DNA from: Medicago truncatula
Taxonomy: Eukaryota > Streptophyta > Magnoliopsida > Fabales > Fabaceae
Reading direction: 5' to 3'
Assembly (NCBI RefSeq): GCF_003473485.1
Contig: NC_053045.1
Location: forward strand, 6,226,501 to 6,290,500
DNA: 64,000 bases
The position numbers and the translations under genes were made by a program. The notes beneath the pieces were generated by a model. That model was not told where the DNA came from, did no database searches, and saw only the letters and a program-made list of their open reading frames with translations. Below are positions 1 to 9,743 of the stretch, in pieces; position 1 is the stretch's first letter; every line of letters begins with the position of its first letter.

Positions 1-100
1 ATCAAAAAGAAATTAAACAAAAAAACTACATTTTTTTAATGTAAAATACATATATTATAAATAAAAAGGTGAAATCTCATGCAAGAGTACAACCACATAG

Positions 101-119
101 TTATGTCAAAAAAAAAAAA
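101..119 (+). mobile_element. Tail-only retroposon, array unit 0 (filled site)
   Basis: TTATGTC plus about 12 A is flanked by GAGTACAACCACATAG (85-100) and GAGTACAATCACATAG (120-135), a 15-of-16 match. Units 1-3 carry a single copy of the flanking motif with no insert (for example near 1853), so the empty site is visible in the same window. Confidence 0.7.
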
Positions 120-268
120 GAGTACAATCACATAGAAATTAGTGTACAAGAAGTACTAAAGTCAAGCAATAATAAAAAACATAGAATCCCACCCACAGAA
201 AAACAAAAGTAAGAACTAAAACACCAACGGAAAACCAACTAAACTCCTATCAAGAACCCTCAACCACA

Positions 269-507
269 GGCTAAAGTTTAGAGTTCGACTCGACTTTTAG
301 TTCGTCGAACTTGGTTAATGAACCAAATGAGTTGAATTTAACCGAACCTAACGAGTCGAACTGAGTTGTTCATGAACTTTTAATGAGTCGAACTTAAGCC
401 AAAAAATAGTTCATATCGAATTCGAGTCGAGTTTCGAGCCGAACTATTTCTTAAAGAGTTGAGTCGAGCTCAGACAAGTTCGACACGATTCGATACATTT
501 CCAGCCC
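269..507. mobile_element. hAT-like MITE, internally deleted copy (array unit 0)
   Basis: This copy is 239 bp and matches both ends of the 749-bp element in the other units. It lacks about 510 internal bases; the join lies near 341 between GTTGAATTT and AACCGAACC. Flanks are CAACCACA on the left and TAACCACA on the right. Confidence 0.75.
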
Positions 508-1247
508 TAACCACAACCGAACAAGAGCAAGACTAGGAACATAACCCATCAGTCAACCAATCCAAGACAAATCTACCATAAGTCACTAACGGTGTCAACA
601 TAGAATGTGTTCATGATCCCAATTATAGAAGGAACAAGGGTGACCACAATGTTTTCATAAAAACCACTTTCAAGAGGAAAATTTAACAATATCCACCAAC
701 CGTAGCAGATCAGTTAATATTTGTTAAAAGTGGAGAAAGAAAAGCCCAATTTTTGCACGTAATTTAGCCTAGGATGGTCCTTCCCAACGACTTAGGTTTT
801 CAGAGCCACCCATGACAACCAAGAATGATTCCATAATAAATAATAATTATTTTAACAATTTTGTTTTAAAATCAATACCAATTTACTTTGTAAATATTCT
901 GATTCGCATAATTGACGTGAATAAAAAAGTAGAATAAATTATGCAATGAAATTTTAAATTTACATTTTACACGTTCATAATAATGTTCTCACTCCAATGG
1001 TGTAATATATTCATACATACCTTTACTATCACGAAAGGGTAAAAAATTAGTGAAGGAAAAGATAATGAAAAGTTAGCTAAATTATATTTAATTATTATGA
1101 TTATTAAGCTTATTATATGATTCTAAAATAACTTATTGATATATTTATGAGATAATTAGTGATGATTCTAATGTTATGAAGGGTTTTTAAAATTTTATAA
1201 TGCTTAAATCATTTAATTATTTTTATAAGACCATAAACTTTATACAT

Positions 1248-1253
1248 TATAAA
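1248..1253 (+). promoter_or_regulatory. Putative TATA box of NCR unit 1
   Basis: TATAAA lies 33 bases before the first in-frame ATG (1281) and 57 before the second (1305). At the usual TATA-to-start distance, transcription would begin around 1279, leaving almost no leader for the first ATG and about 25 bases for the second. The element repeats every 2244 bp. Position inferred, not tested. Confidence 0.4.
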
Positions 1254-1304
1254 GAGATCAAGTCATTTACTATTATTTAGATGCAAATAGAAAGAAAAAA
1301 AAAT

Positions 1305-1499
1305 ATGGTTGAAACTTTAAAGTTGGTTTATGTTCTGATTCTATTTTATTCCATATTTCTTGGCATAATAGTATGTAATTCTTCTGGAATTACGTATTTT
1401 GACGTTCGTTGTGAAAAAGATAAAGATTGTCCAAAACCTCCGAGGATTAATATTAGGATTAATATTAGGTGTCGTAAAGGCTTCTGTGTACAGATCTGA
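1305..1499 (+). CDS. NCR peptide, array copy 1
   Basis: This encodes a 64-residue secreted peptide. Residues 1 to about 25 (MVETLKLVYVLILFYSIFLG onward) form a hydrophobic signal peptide typical of nodule-specific cysteine-rich (NCR) peptides. The mature part, about 39 residues, has four cysteines spaced C-X5-C-X13-C-X4-C, the four-cysteine NCR class. It has nine Arg/Lys against four Asp/Glu, a net charge near +5. In the family, such peptides enter bacteroids through the nodule secretory pathway and drive terminal differentiation; cationic members also have antimicrobial activity. An upstream in-frame ATG at 1281 would add eight charged residues (MQIERKKN). I prefer 1305 because the fourth copy has lost the upstream start and because it puts the signal peptide at the N terminus. 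The reading frame has no intron, which is unusual since NCR genes usually have one after the signal peptide. Confidence 0.85.
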   Translation: MVETLKLVYVLILFYSIFLGIIVCNSSGITYFDVRCEKDKDCPKPPRINIRINIRCRKGFCVQI

Positions 1500-2002
1500 A
1501 ACATACTAATGATATAAATGAGTTCTTGCTTTAACAAGATAATTGTATGATATATCTTATGTTAAAATGTTTCATTTGTTATCATTTAGATTTTATGCAT
1601 GCACTAAATATTTATTCCTCCTCCTGCTCCTCAATACTAATTTCACATAATCCTCATCTTGAAACCATTAATTCAAACCAAGTCTTATCAAATCCATTGT
1701 TAATTATGTTTCAGTCCTCACTGAGATGAGACAATATGAAAATATTATAATGAATCAACAATAAGCAGTATCAAAAAGAAATTAAACAAAAAAACTACAT
1801 TTTTTTAATGTAAAATACATATATTATAAATAAAAAGGTGAAATCTCATGCAAGAGTACAACCACATAGAAATTAATGTACAAGAAGTACTAAAGTCAAG
1901 CAATAATAAAAAACATAGAATCCCACCCACAGAAAAACAAAAGTAAGAACTAAAACACCAACGGAAAACCAACTAAACTCCTATCAAGAACCCTCAACCA
2001 CA

Positions 2003-2751
2003 GGCTAAAGTTTAGAGTTCGACTCGACTTTTAGTTCGTCGAACTTGGTTCATGAACCAAATAAGTTGAGTTTGAGCTGAAAATTAAATTCGTTAAATAA
2101 ATGAATGAGCTTCAACTATATATAATTTAACTCATTTGAAAGTTAAGCTCATTTAGTTCATGAATCGACTCGATTACAAATATATATTTGCAACATGTGG
2201 CAAATTTCAAGGGGCAACATAGAGAGTTAGCACAAAACAAGTCCCACATCGAAGGTCTTGTAAGCTAACAAAGGTCAAAGTAAAATAAGCTCTTGTGTTG
2301 CATCCTTCTACGATGTGTTTTCACTGTCATTAAAGTGACATACACATTCCATTTTTCACTTGAACAAAGTAGTTTAATTTTTTTTAAGTTACCACTATTA
2401 CGTGAGCACTCGGTTTCTTGAACCAATTTGTGGTTTGGAAGGGGTTTTTGGGAATTCTATAGATTTGTATATCTAATATTTGCCTTTTAAAAATAATTAA
2501 ATTAAATGGTGAAAAGATCTAAAAAAATATCTCTTTTTTTACAACAAAAGAAAATAATTTGAATTATGAGTTTCAAGCTAACTAACCGAACCTAACGAGT
2601 CGAACTGAGTTGTTCATGAACTTTTAATGAGTCGAACTTAAGCCAAAAAATAGTTCATATCGAATTCGAGTCGAGTTTCGAGCCGAACTATTTCTTAAAG
2701 AGTTGAGTCGAGCTCAGACAAGTTCGACACGATTCGATACATTTCCAGCCC
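2003..2751. mobile_element. hAT-like MITE, array unit 1
   Basis: This 749-bp non-coding element is rich in GTTCGACTCGA / TCGAGTCGAGT motifs that pair across its two ends. The termini are GGCTAAAG and the complement of GGGCTGGAAA. It is flanked by CAACCACA (1995-2002) and TAACCACA (2752-2759), a 7-of-8 match to an 8-bp target-site duplication, as hAT elements make. Class is inferred from duplication length and ends. Confidence 0.75.
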
Positions 2752-3548
2752 TAACCACAACCGAACAAGAGCAAGACTAGGAACATAACCCATCAGTCAA
2801 CCAATCCAAGACAAATCTACCATAAGTCACTAACGGTGTCAACATAGAATGTGTTCATGATCCCAATTATAGAAGGAACAAGGGTGACCACAATGTTTTC
2901 ATAAAAACCACTTTCAAGAGGAAAATTTAACAATATCCACCAACCGTAGCAGATCAGTTAATATTTGTTAAAAGTGGAGAAAGAAAAGCCCAATTTTTGC
3001 ACGTAATTTAGCCTAGGATGGTCCTTCCCAACGACTTAGGTTTTCAGAGCCACCCATGACAACCAAGAATGATTCCATAATAAATAATAATTATTTTAAC
3101 AATTTTGTTTTAAAATCAATATCAATTTACTTTGTAAATATTCTGATTCGCATAATTGACGTGAATAAAAAAGTAGAATAAATTATGCAATGAAATTTTA
3201 AATTTACATTTTACACGTTCATAATAATGTTCTCACTCCAATGGTGTAATATATTCATACATACCTTTACTATCACGAAAGGGTAAAAAATTAGTGAAGG
3301 AAAAGATAATGAAAAGTTAGCTAAATTATATTTAATTATTATGATTATTAAGCTTATTATATGATTCTAAAATAACTTATTGATATATTTATGAGATAAT
3401 TAGTGATGATTCTAATGTTATGAAGGGTTTTTAAAATTTTATAATGCTTAAATCATTTAATTATTTTTATAAGACCATAAACTTTATACATTATAAAGAG
3501 ATCAAGTCATTTACTATTATTTAGATGCAAATAGAAAGAAAAAAAAAT

Positions 3549-3743
3549 ATGGTTGAAACTTTAAAGTTGGTTTATGTTCTGATTCTATTTTATTCCATAT
3601 TTCTTGGCATAATAGTATGTAATTCTTCTGGAATTACGTATTTTGACGTTCGTTGTGAAAAAGATAAAGATTGTCCAAAACCTCCGAGGATTAATATTAG
3701 GATTAATATTAGGTGTCGTAAAGGCTTCTGTGTACAGATCTGA
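3549..3743 (+). CDS. NCR peptide, array copy 2
   Basis: The predicted 64-residue peptide is identical to copy 1, including the four-cysteine pattern and the internal Arg-Ile-Asn-Ile duplication. The alternative upstream ATG at 3525 is intact here. The flanking 5' and 3' DNA also matches copy 1 over the full unit, so promoter and transcript signals should be equivalent. Confidence 0.85.
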   Translation: MVETLKLVYVLILFYSIFLGIIVCNSSGITYFDVRCEKDKDCPKPPRINIRINIRCRKGFCVQI

Positions 3744-4246
3744 AACATACTAATGATATAAATGAGTTCTTGCTTTAACAAGATAATTGTATGATATATC
3801 TTATGTTAAAATGTTTCATTTGTTATCATTTAGATTTTATGCATGCACTAAATATTTATTCCTCCTCCTGCTCCTCAATACTAATTTCACATAATCCTCA
3901 TCTTGAAACCATTAATTCAAACCAAGTCTTATCAAATCCATTGTTAATTATGTTTCAGTCCTCACTGAGATGAGACAATATGAAAATATTATAATGAATC
4001 AACAATAAGCAGTATCAAAAAGAAATTAAACAAAAAAACTACATTTTTTTAATGTAAAATACATATATTATAAATAAAAAGGTGAAATCTCATGCAAGAG
4101 TACAACCACATAGAAATTAATGTACAAGAAGTACTAAAGTCAAGCAATAATAAAAAACATAGAATCCCACCCACAGAAAAACAAAAGTAAGAACTAAAAC
4201 ACCAACGGAAAACCAACTAAACTCCTATCAAGAACCCTCAACCACA

Positions 4247-4995
4247 GGCTAAAGTTTAGAGTTCGACTCGACTTTTAGTTCGTCGAACTTGGTTCATGAA
4301 CCAAATAAGTTGAGTTTGAGCTGAAAATTAAATTCGTTAAATAAATGAATGAGCTTCAACTATATATAATTTAACTCATTTGAAAGTTAAGCTCATTTAG
4401 TTCATGAATCGACTCGATTACAAATATATATTTGCAACATGTGGCAAATTTCAAGGGGCAACATAGAGAGTTAGCACAAAACAAGTCCCACATCGAAGGT
4501 CTTGTAAGCTAACAAAGGTCAAAGTAAAATAAGCTCTTGTGTTGCATCCTTCTACGATGTGTTTTCACTGTCATTAAAGTGACATACACATTCCATTTTT
4601 CACTTGAACAAAGTAGTTTAATTTTTTTTAAGTTACCACTATTACGTGAGCACTCGGTTTCTTGAACCAATTTGTGGTTTGGAAGGGGTTTTTGGGAATT
4701 CTATAGATTTGTATATCTAATATTTGCCTTTTAAAAATAATTAAATTAAATGGTGAAAAGATCTAAAAAAATATCTCTTTTTTTACAACAAAAGAAAATA
4801 ATTTGAATTATGAGTTTCAAGCTAACTAACCGAACCTAACGAGTCGAACTGAGTTGTTCATGAACTTTTAATGAGTCGAACTTAAGCCAAAAAATAGTTC
4901 ATATCGAATTCGAGTCGAGTTTCGAGCCGAACTATTTCTTAAAGAGTTGAGTCGAGCTCAGACAAGTTCGACACGATTCGATACATTTCCAGCCC
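4247..4995. mobile_element. hAT-like MITE, array unit 2
   Basis: This copy of the 749-bp element sits at the same place in its unit, so it was amplified with the NCR gene and did not insert independently. Confidence 0.75.
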
Positions 4996-5792
4996 TAACC
5001 ACAACCGAACAAGAGCAAGACTAGGAACATAACCCATCAGTCAACCAATCCAAGACAAATCTACCATAAGTCACTAACGGTGTCAACATAGAATGTGTTC
5101 ATGATCCCAATTATAGAAGGAACAAGGGTGACCACAATGTTTTCATAAAAACCACTTTCAAGAGGAAAATTTAACAATATCCACCAACCGTAGCAGATCA
5201 GTTAATATTTGTTAAAAGTGGAGAAAGAAAAGCCCAATTTTTGCACGTAATTTAGCCTAGGATGGTCCTTCCCAACGACTTAGGTTTTCAGAGCCACCCA
5301 TGACAACCAAGAATGATTCCATAATAAATAATAATTATTTTAACAATTTTGTTTTAAAATCAATATCAATTTACTTTGTAAATATTCTGATTCGCATAAT
5401 TGACGTGAATAAAAAAGTAGAATAAATTATGCAATGAAATTTTAAATTTACATTTTACACGTTCATAATAATGTTCTCACTCCAATGGTGTAATATATTC
5501 ATACATACCTTTACTATCACGAAAGGGTAAAAAATTAGTGAAGGAAAAGATAATGAAAAGTTAGCTAAATTATATTTAATTATTATGATTATTAAGCTTA
5601 TTATATGATTCTAAAATAACTTATTGATATATTTATGAGATAATTAGTGATGATTCTAATGTTATGAAGGGTTTTTAAAATTTTATAATGCTTAAATCAT
5701 TTAATTATTTTTATAAGACCATAAACTTTATACATTATAAAGAGATCAAGTCATTTACTATTATTTAGATGCAAATAGAAAGAAAAAAAAAT

Positions 5793-5987
5793 ATGGTTGA
5801 AACTTTAAAGTTGGTTTATGTTCTGATTCTATTTTATTCCATATTTCTTGGCATAATAGTATGTAATTCTTCTGGAATTACGTATTTTGACGTTCGTTGT
5901 GAAAAAGATAAAGATTGTCCAAAACCTCCGAGGATTAATATTAGGATTAATATTAGGTGTCGTAAAGGCTTCTGTGTACAGATCTGA
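5793..5987 (+). CDS. NCR peptide, array copy 3
   Basis: The predicted peptide is identical to copies 1 and 2, with the upstream in-frame ATG at 5769 intact. No base differences were seen between this coding region and copy 2. That fits very recent duplication or gene conversion. Confidence 0.85.
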   Translation: MVETLKLVYVLILFYSIFLGIIVCNSSGITYFDVRCEKDKDCPKPPRINIRINIRCRKGFCVQI

Positions 5988-6490
5988 AACATACTAATGA
6001 TATAAATGAGTTCTTGCTTTAACAAGATAATTGTATGATATATCTTATGTTAAAATGTTTCATTTGTTATCATTTAGATTTTATGCATGCACTAAATATT
6101 TATTCCTCCTCCTGCTCCTCAATACTAATTTCACATAATCCTCATCTTGAAACCATTAATTCAAACCAAGTCTTATCAAATCCATTGTTAATTATGTTTC
6201 AGTCCTCACTGAGATGAGACAATATGAAAATATTATAATGAATCAACAATAAGCAGTATCAAAAAGAAATTAAACAAAAAAACTACATTTTTTTAATGTA
6301 AAATACATATATTATAAATAAAAAGGTGAAATCTCATGCAAGAGTACAACCACATAGAAATTAATGTACAAGAAGTACTAAAGTCAAGCAATAATAAAAA
6401 ACATAGAATCCCACCCACAGAAAAACAAAAGTAAGAACTAAAACACCAACGGAAAACCAACTAAACTCCTATCAAGAACCCTCAACCACA

Positions 6491-7239
6491 GGCTAAAGTT
6501 TAGAGTTCGACTCGACTTTTAGTTCGTCGAACTTGGTTCATGAACCAAATAAGTTGAGTTTGAGCTGAAAATTAAATTCGTTAAATAAATGAATGAGCTT
6601 CAACTATATATAATTTAACTCATTTGAAAGTTAAGCTCATTTAGTTCATGAATCGACTCGATTACAAATATATATTTGCAACATGTGGCAAATTTCAAGG
6701 GGCAACATAGAGAGTTAGCACAAAACAAGTCCCACATCGAAGGTCTTGTAAGCTAACAAAGGTCAAAGTAAAATAAGCTCTTGTGTTGCATCCTTCTACG
6801 ATGTGTTTTCACTGTCATTAAAGTGACATACACATTCCATTTTTCACTTGAACAAAGTAGTTTAATTTTTTTTAAGTTACCACTATTACGTGAGCACTCG
6901 GTTTCTTGAACCAATTTGTGGTTTGGAAGGGGTTTTTGGGAATTCTATAGATTTGTATATCTAATATTTGCCTTTTAAAAATAATTAAATTAAATGGTGA
7001 AAAGATCTAAAAAAATATCTCTTTTTTTACAACAAAAGAAAATAATTTGAATTATGAGTTTCAAGCTAACTAACCGAACCTAACGAGTCGAACTGAGTTG
7101 TTCATGAACTTTTAATGAGTCGAACTTAAGCCAAAAAATAGTTCATATCGAATTCGAGTCGAGTTTCGAGCCGAACTATTTCTTAAAGAGTTGAGTCGAG
7201 CTCAGACAAGTTCGACACGATTCGATACATTTCCAGCCC
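6491..7239. mobile_element. hAT-like MITE, array unit 3
   Basis: This copy is co-amplified with its unit and has the same ends and flanking duplication as the unit 1 copy. Confidence 0.75.
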
Positions 7240-8036
7240 TAACCACAACCGAACAAGAGCAAGACTAGGAACATAACCCATCAGTCAACCAATCCAAGAC
7301 AAATCTACCATAAGTCACTAACGGTGTCAACATAGAATGTGTTCATGATCCCAATTATAGAAGGAACAAGGGTGACCACAATGTTTTCATAAAAACCACT
7401 TTCAAGAGGAAAATTTAACAATATCCACCAACCGTAGCAGATCAGTTAATATTTGTTAAAAGTGGAGAAAGAAAAGCCCAATTTTTGCACGTAATTTAGC
7501 CTAGGATGGTCCTTCCCAACGACTTAGGTTTTCAGAGCCACCCATGACAACCAAGAATGATTCCATAATAAATAATAATTATTTTAACAATTTTGTTTTA
7601 AAATCAATATCAATTTACTTTGTAAATATTCTGATTCGCATAATTGACGTGAATAAAAAAGTAGAATAAATTATGCAATGAAATTTTAAATTTACATTTT
7701 ACACGTTCATAATAATGTTCTCACTCCAATGGTGTAATATATTCATACATACCTTTACTATCACGAAAGGGTAAAAAATTAGTGAAGGAAAAGATAATGA
7801 AAAGTTAGCTAAATTATATTTAATTATTATGATTATTAAGCTTATTATATGATTCTAAAATAACTTATTGATATATTTATGAGATAATTAGTGATGATTC
7901 TAATGTTATGAAGGGTTTTTAAAATTTTATAATGCTTAAATCATTTAATTATTTTTATAAGACCATAAACTTTATACATTATAAAGAGATCAAGTCATTT
8001 ACTATTATTTAGATGTAAATAGAAAGAAAAAAAAAT

Positions 8037-8231
8037 ATGGTTGAAACTTTAAAGTTGGTTTATGTTCTGATTCTATTTTATTCCATATTTCTTGGCATAA
8101 TAGTATGTAATTCTTCTGGAATTACGTATTTTGACGTTCGTTGTGAAAAAGATAAAGATTGTCCAAAACCTCCGAGGATTAATATTAGGATTAATATTAG
8201 GTGTCGTAAAGGCTTCTGTGTACAGATCTGA
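8037..8231 (+). CDS. NCR peptide, array copy 4
   Basis: This is the rightmost copy and encodes the same 64-residue peptide. A C-to-T change turns the upstream ATG-CAA into ATG-TAA at 8013-8018, so the extended form cannot be made and translation has to begin at 8037. This copy therefore defines the minimal product and supports the shorter start for the other copies. The start-stop pair 19 bases before the real start could act as a minimal upstream ORF if it lies within the transcript. Confidence 0.85.
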   Translation: MVETLKLVYVLILFYSIFLGIIVCNSSGITYFDVRCEKDKDCPKPPRINIRINIRCRKGFCVQI

Positions 8232-8608
8232 AACATACTAATGATATAAATGAGTTCTTGCTTTAACAAGATAATTGTATGATATATCTTATGTTAAAAT
8301 GTTTCATTTGTTATCATTTAGATTTTATGCATGCACTAAATATTTATTCCTCCTCCTGCTCCTCAATACTAATTTCACATAATCCTCATCTTGAAACCAT
8401 TAATTCAAACCAAGTCTTATCAAATCCATTGTTAATTATGTTTCAGTCCTCACTGAGATGAGACAATATGAAAATATTATAATGAATCAACAATAAGCAG
8501 TATCAAAAAGAAATTAAACAAAAAAACTACATTTTTTTAATGTAAAATACATATATTATAAATAAAAAGGTGAAATCTCATGCAAGAGTTAAGAGTACAA
8601 CCACATAG

Positions 8609-8639
8609 TTATGTCAAAAATAAAAAATAAAAAAAAAAA
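8609..8639 (+). mobile_element. Tail-only retroposon, array unit 4 (filled site)
   Basis: This is the same insertion as at 101-119, with a longer A-rich tail interrupted by T. It is flanked by perfect 16-base copies at 8593-8608 and 8640-8655. Confidence 0.7.
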
Positions 8640-8788
8640 GAGTACAACCACATAGAAATTAGTGTACAAGAAGTAATAAAGTCAAGCAATAATAAAAAAC
8701 ATAGAATCCCACCCACAGAAAACCAAAAGTAAGAACTAAAACACCAACGGAAAACCAACTAAACTCCTATCAAGAACCCTCAACCACA

Positions 8789-9540
8789 GGCTAAAGTTTA
8801 GAGTTCGACTCGACTTTTAGTTCGTCGAACTTGGTTCATGAACCAAATGGGTTGAATTTGAGCTGAAAATTAAATTCGTTAAATAAATGGCTGAGCTTCA
8901 ACTATATATAATTTAACTCATTTGAAAGTTCAGCTCATTTAATTCATGAATCGACTCGATTACAAATATATATTTGCAACATGTGGCAAATTTCAAGGGG
9001 CAACATAGAGAGTTAGCACAAAACAAGTCCCACATCGGAGGTCTTGTAAGCTTACAAAGGTCAAAGTAAAATAAGCGCTTGTTTTGCATCCTTCTACGAT
9101 GTTTTTGCACTGTCATTAAAGTGACATACACATTCCATTTTTCCAACTTGAACAAAGTAGTTTAATTTTTTTTAAGTTACCACTATTACGTGAGCACTCG
9201 GTTTCTTGAACCAATTTGTGGTTTGGAAGGGGTTTTAGGGAATTCTATAGATTTGTATATTTAATATTTGCCTTTTAAAAATAATTAAATTAAATGGTGA
9301 AAAGATCTAAAAAATTATCTCTTTTTTTACAACAAAAGAAAATAATTTGAATTATGTGTTTCAAGCTAACTAACCGAAGCTAACGAGTCGAACTGAGTTG
9401 TTCATGAACTTTTAATGAGTCGAACTTAAGCCAAAAAAATAGTTCGTATCGAATTCGAGTCGAGTTTCGAGCCGAACTATTTCTTAAAGAGTTGAGTCGA
9501 GCTTAGACAAGTTCGACACGATTCGATACATTTCCAGCCC
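8789..9540. mobile_element. hAT-like MITE, array unit 4
   Basis: This 752-bp copy has scattered base differences from the other full copies, for example GTTGAATTT in place of GTTGAGTTT near its left end. It is the most diverged full-length copy. The open frame at 8913-9155 lies wholly inside it and is not a gene. Confidence 0.75.
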
Positions 9541-9743
9541 TAACCACAGCCCAACAAGAGCAAGACTAGGAACATAACCCATCAGTCAACCAATCCAAGA
9601 CAAATCTACCATAAGTCACTAACAGTGTCAACATAGAATGTGTTCATGATCCCAATCATAGAAGGAACAAGTGTGACCATAATGTTTTCATAAAAACCAA
9701 TTTCAAGAGGAAAATTTAACAATATCCACCAACCGTAGCAGAT

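Larger units (their letters stand above)
1..9743 (+). repeat. Tandem array of ~2244-bp units, each with an NCR gene and a hAT-like MITE
   Basis: Four complete units run head to tail: 711-2954, 2955-5198, 5199-7442 and 7443-9743, after a partial unit at 1-710 that probably continues left of the window. The first three units are each exactly 2244 bp. The fourth is 2301 bp because its right half carries small insertions. The join between units reads GCAGAT then CAGTTAATAT. The right edge of the array falls at the same GCAGAT (9738-9743), after which the sequence turns unique. That coincidence marks it as the original duplication breakpoint. Units differ by very few bases, mostly in the outermost copies, so the array was amplified or homogenised recently, probably by unequal crossing over. 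Confidence 0.95.

Noticed and set aside
1346..1537. Minus-strand 63-codon open frame opposite each NCR gene
   Set aside because: It is the antisense shadow of the NCR coding region; it recurs in every unit only because the units are identical.
1547..1729. Plus-strand 60-codon frame 3' of each NCR gene
   Set aside because: No signal peptide or cysteine pattern; it lies in the probable 3' UTR and is preserved only through unit duplication.
1..9743. CRISPR-like or satellite repeat
   Set aside because: The period is 2.24 kb and the units contain genes and a transposon; this is ordinary tandem gene duplication in a eukaryote.
1..9743. Array as an assembly artefact
   Set aside because: Units differ in indels and single bases (internally deleted MITE in unit 0, tail-only insert absent in units 1-3, ATG-TAA in unit 4), so at least several units are real. 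Exact copy number still needs long reads.
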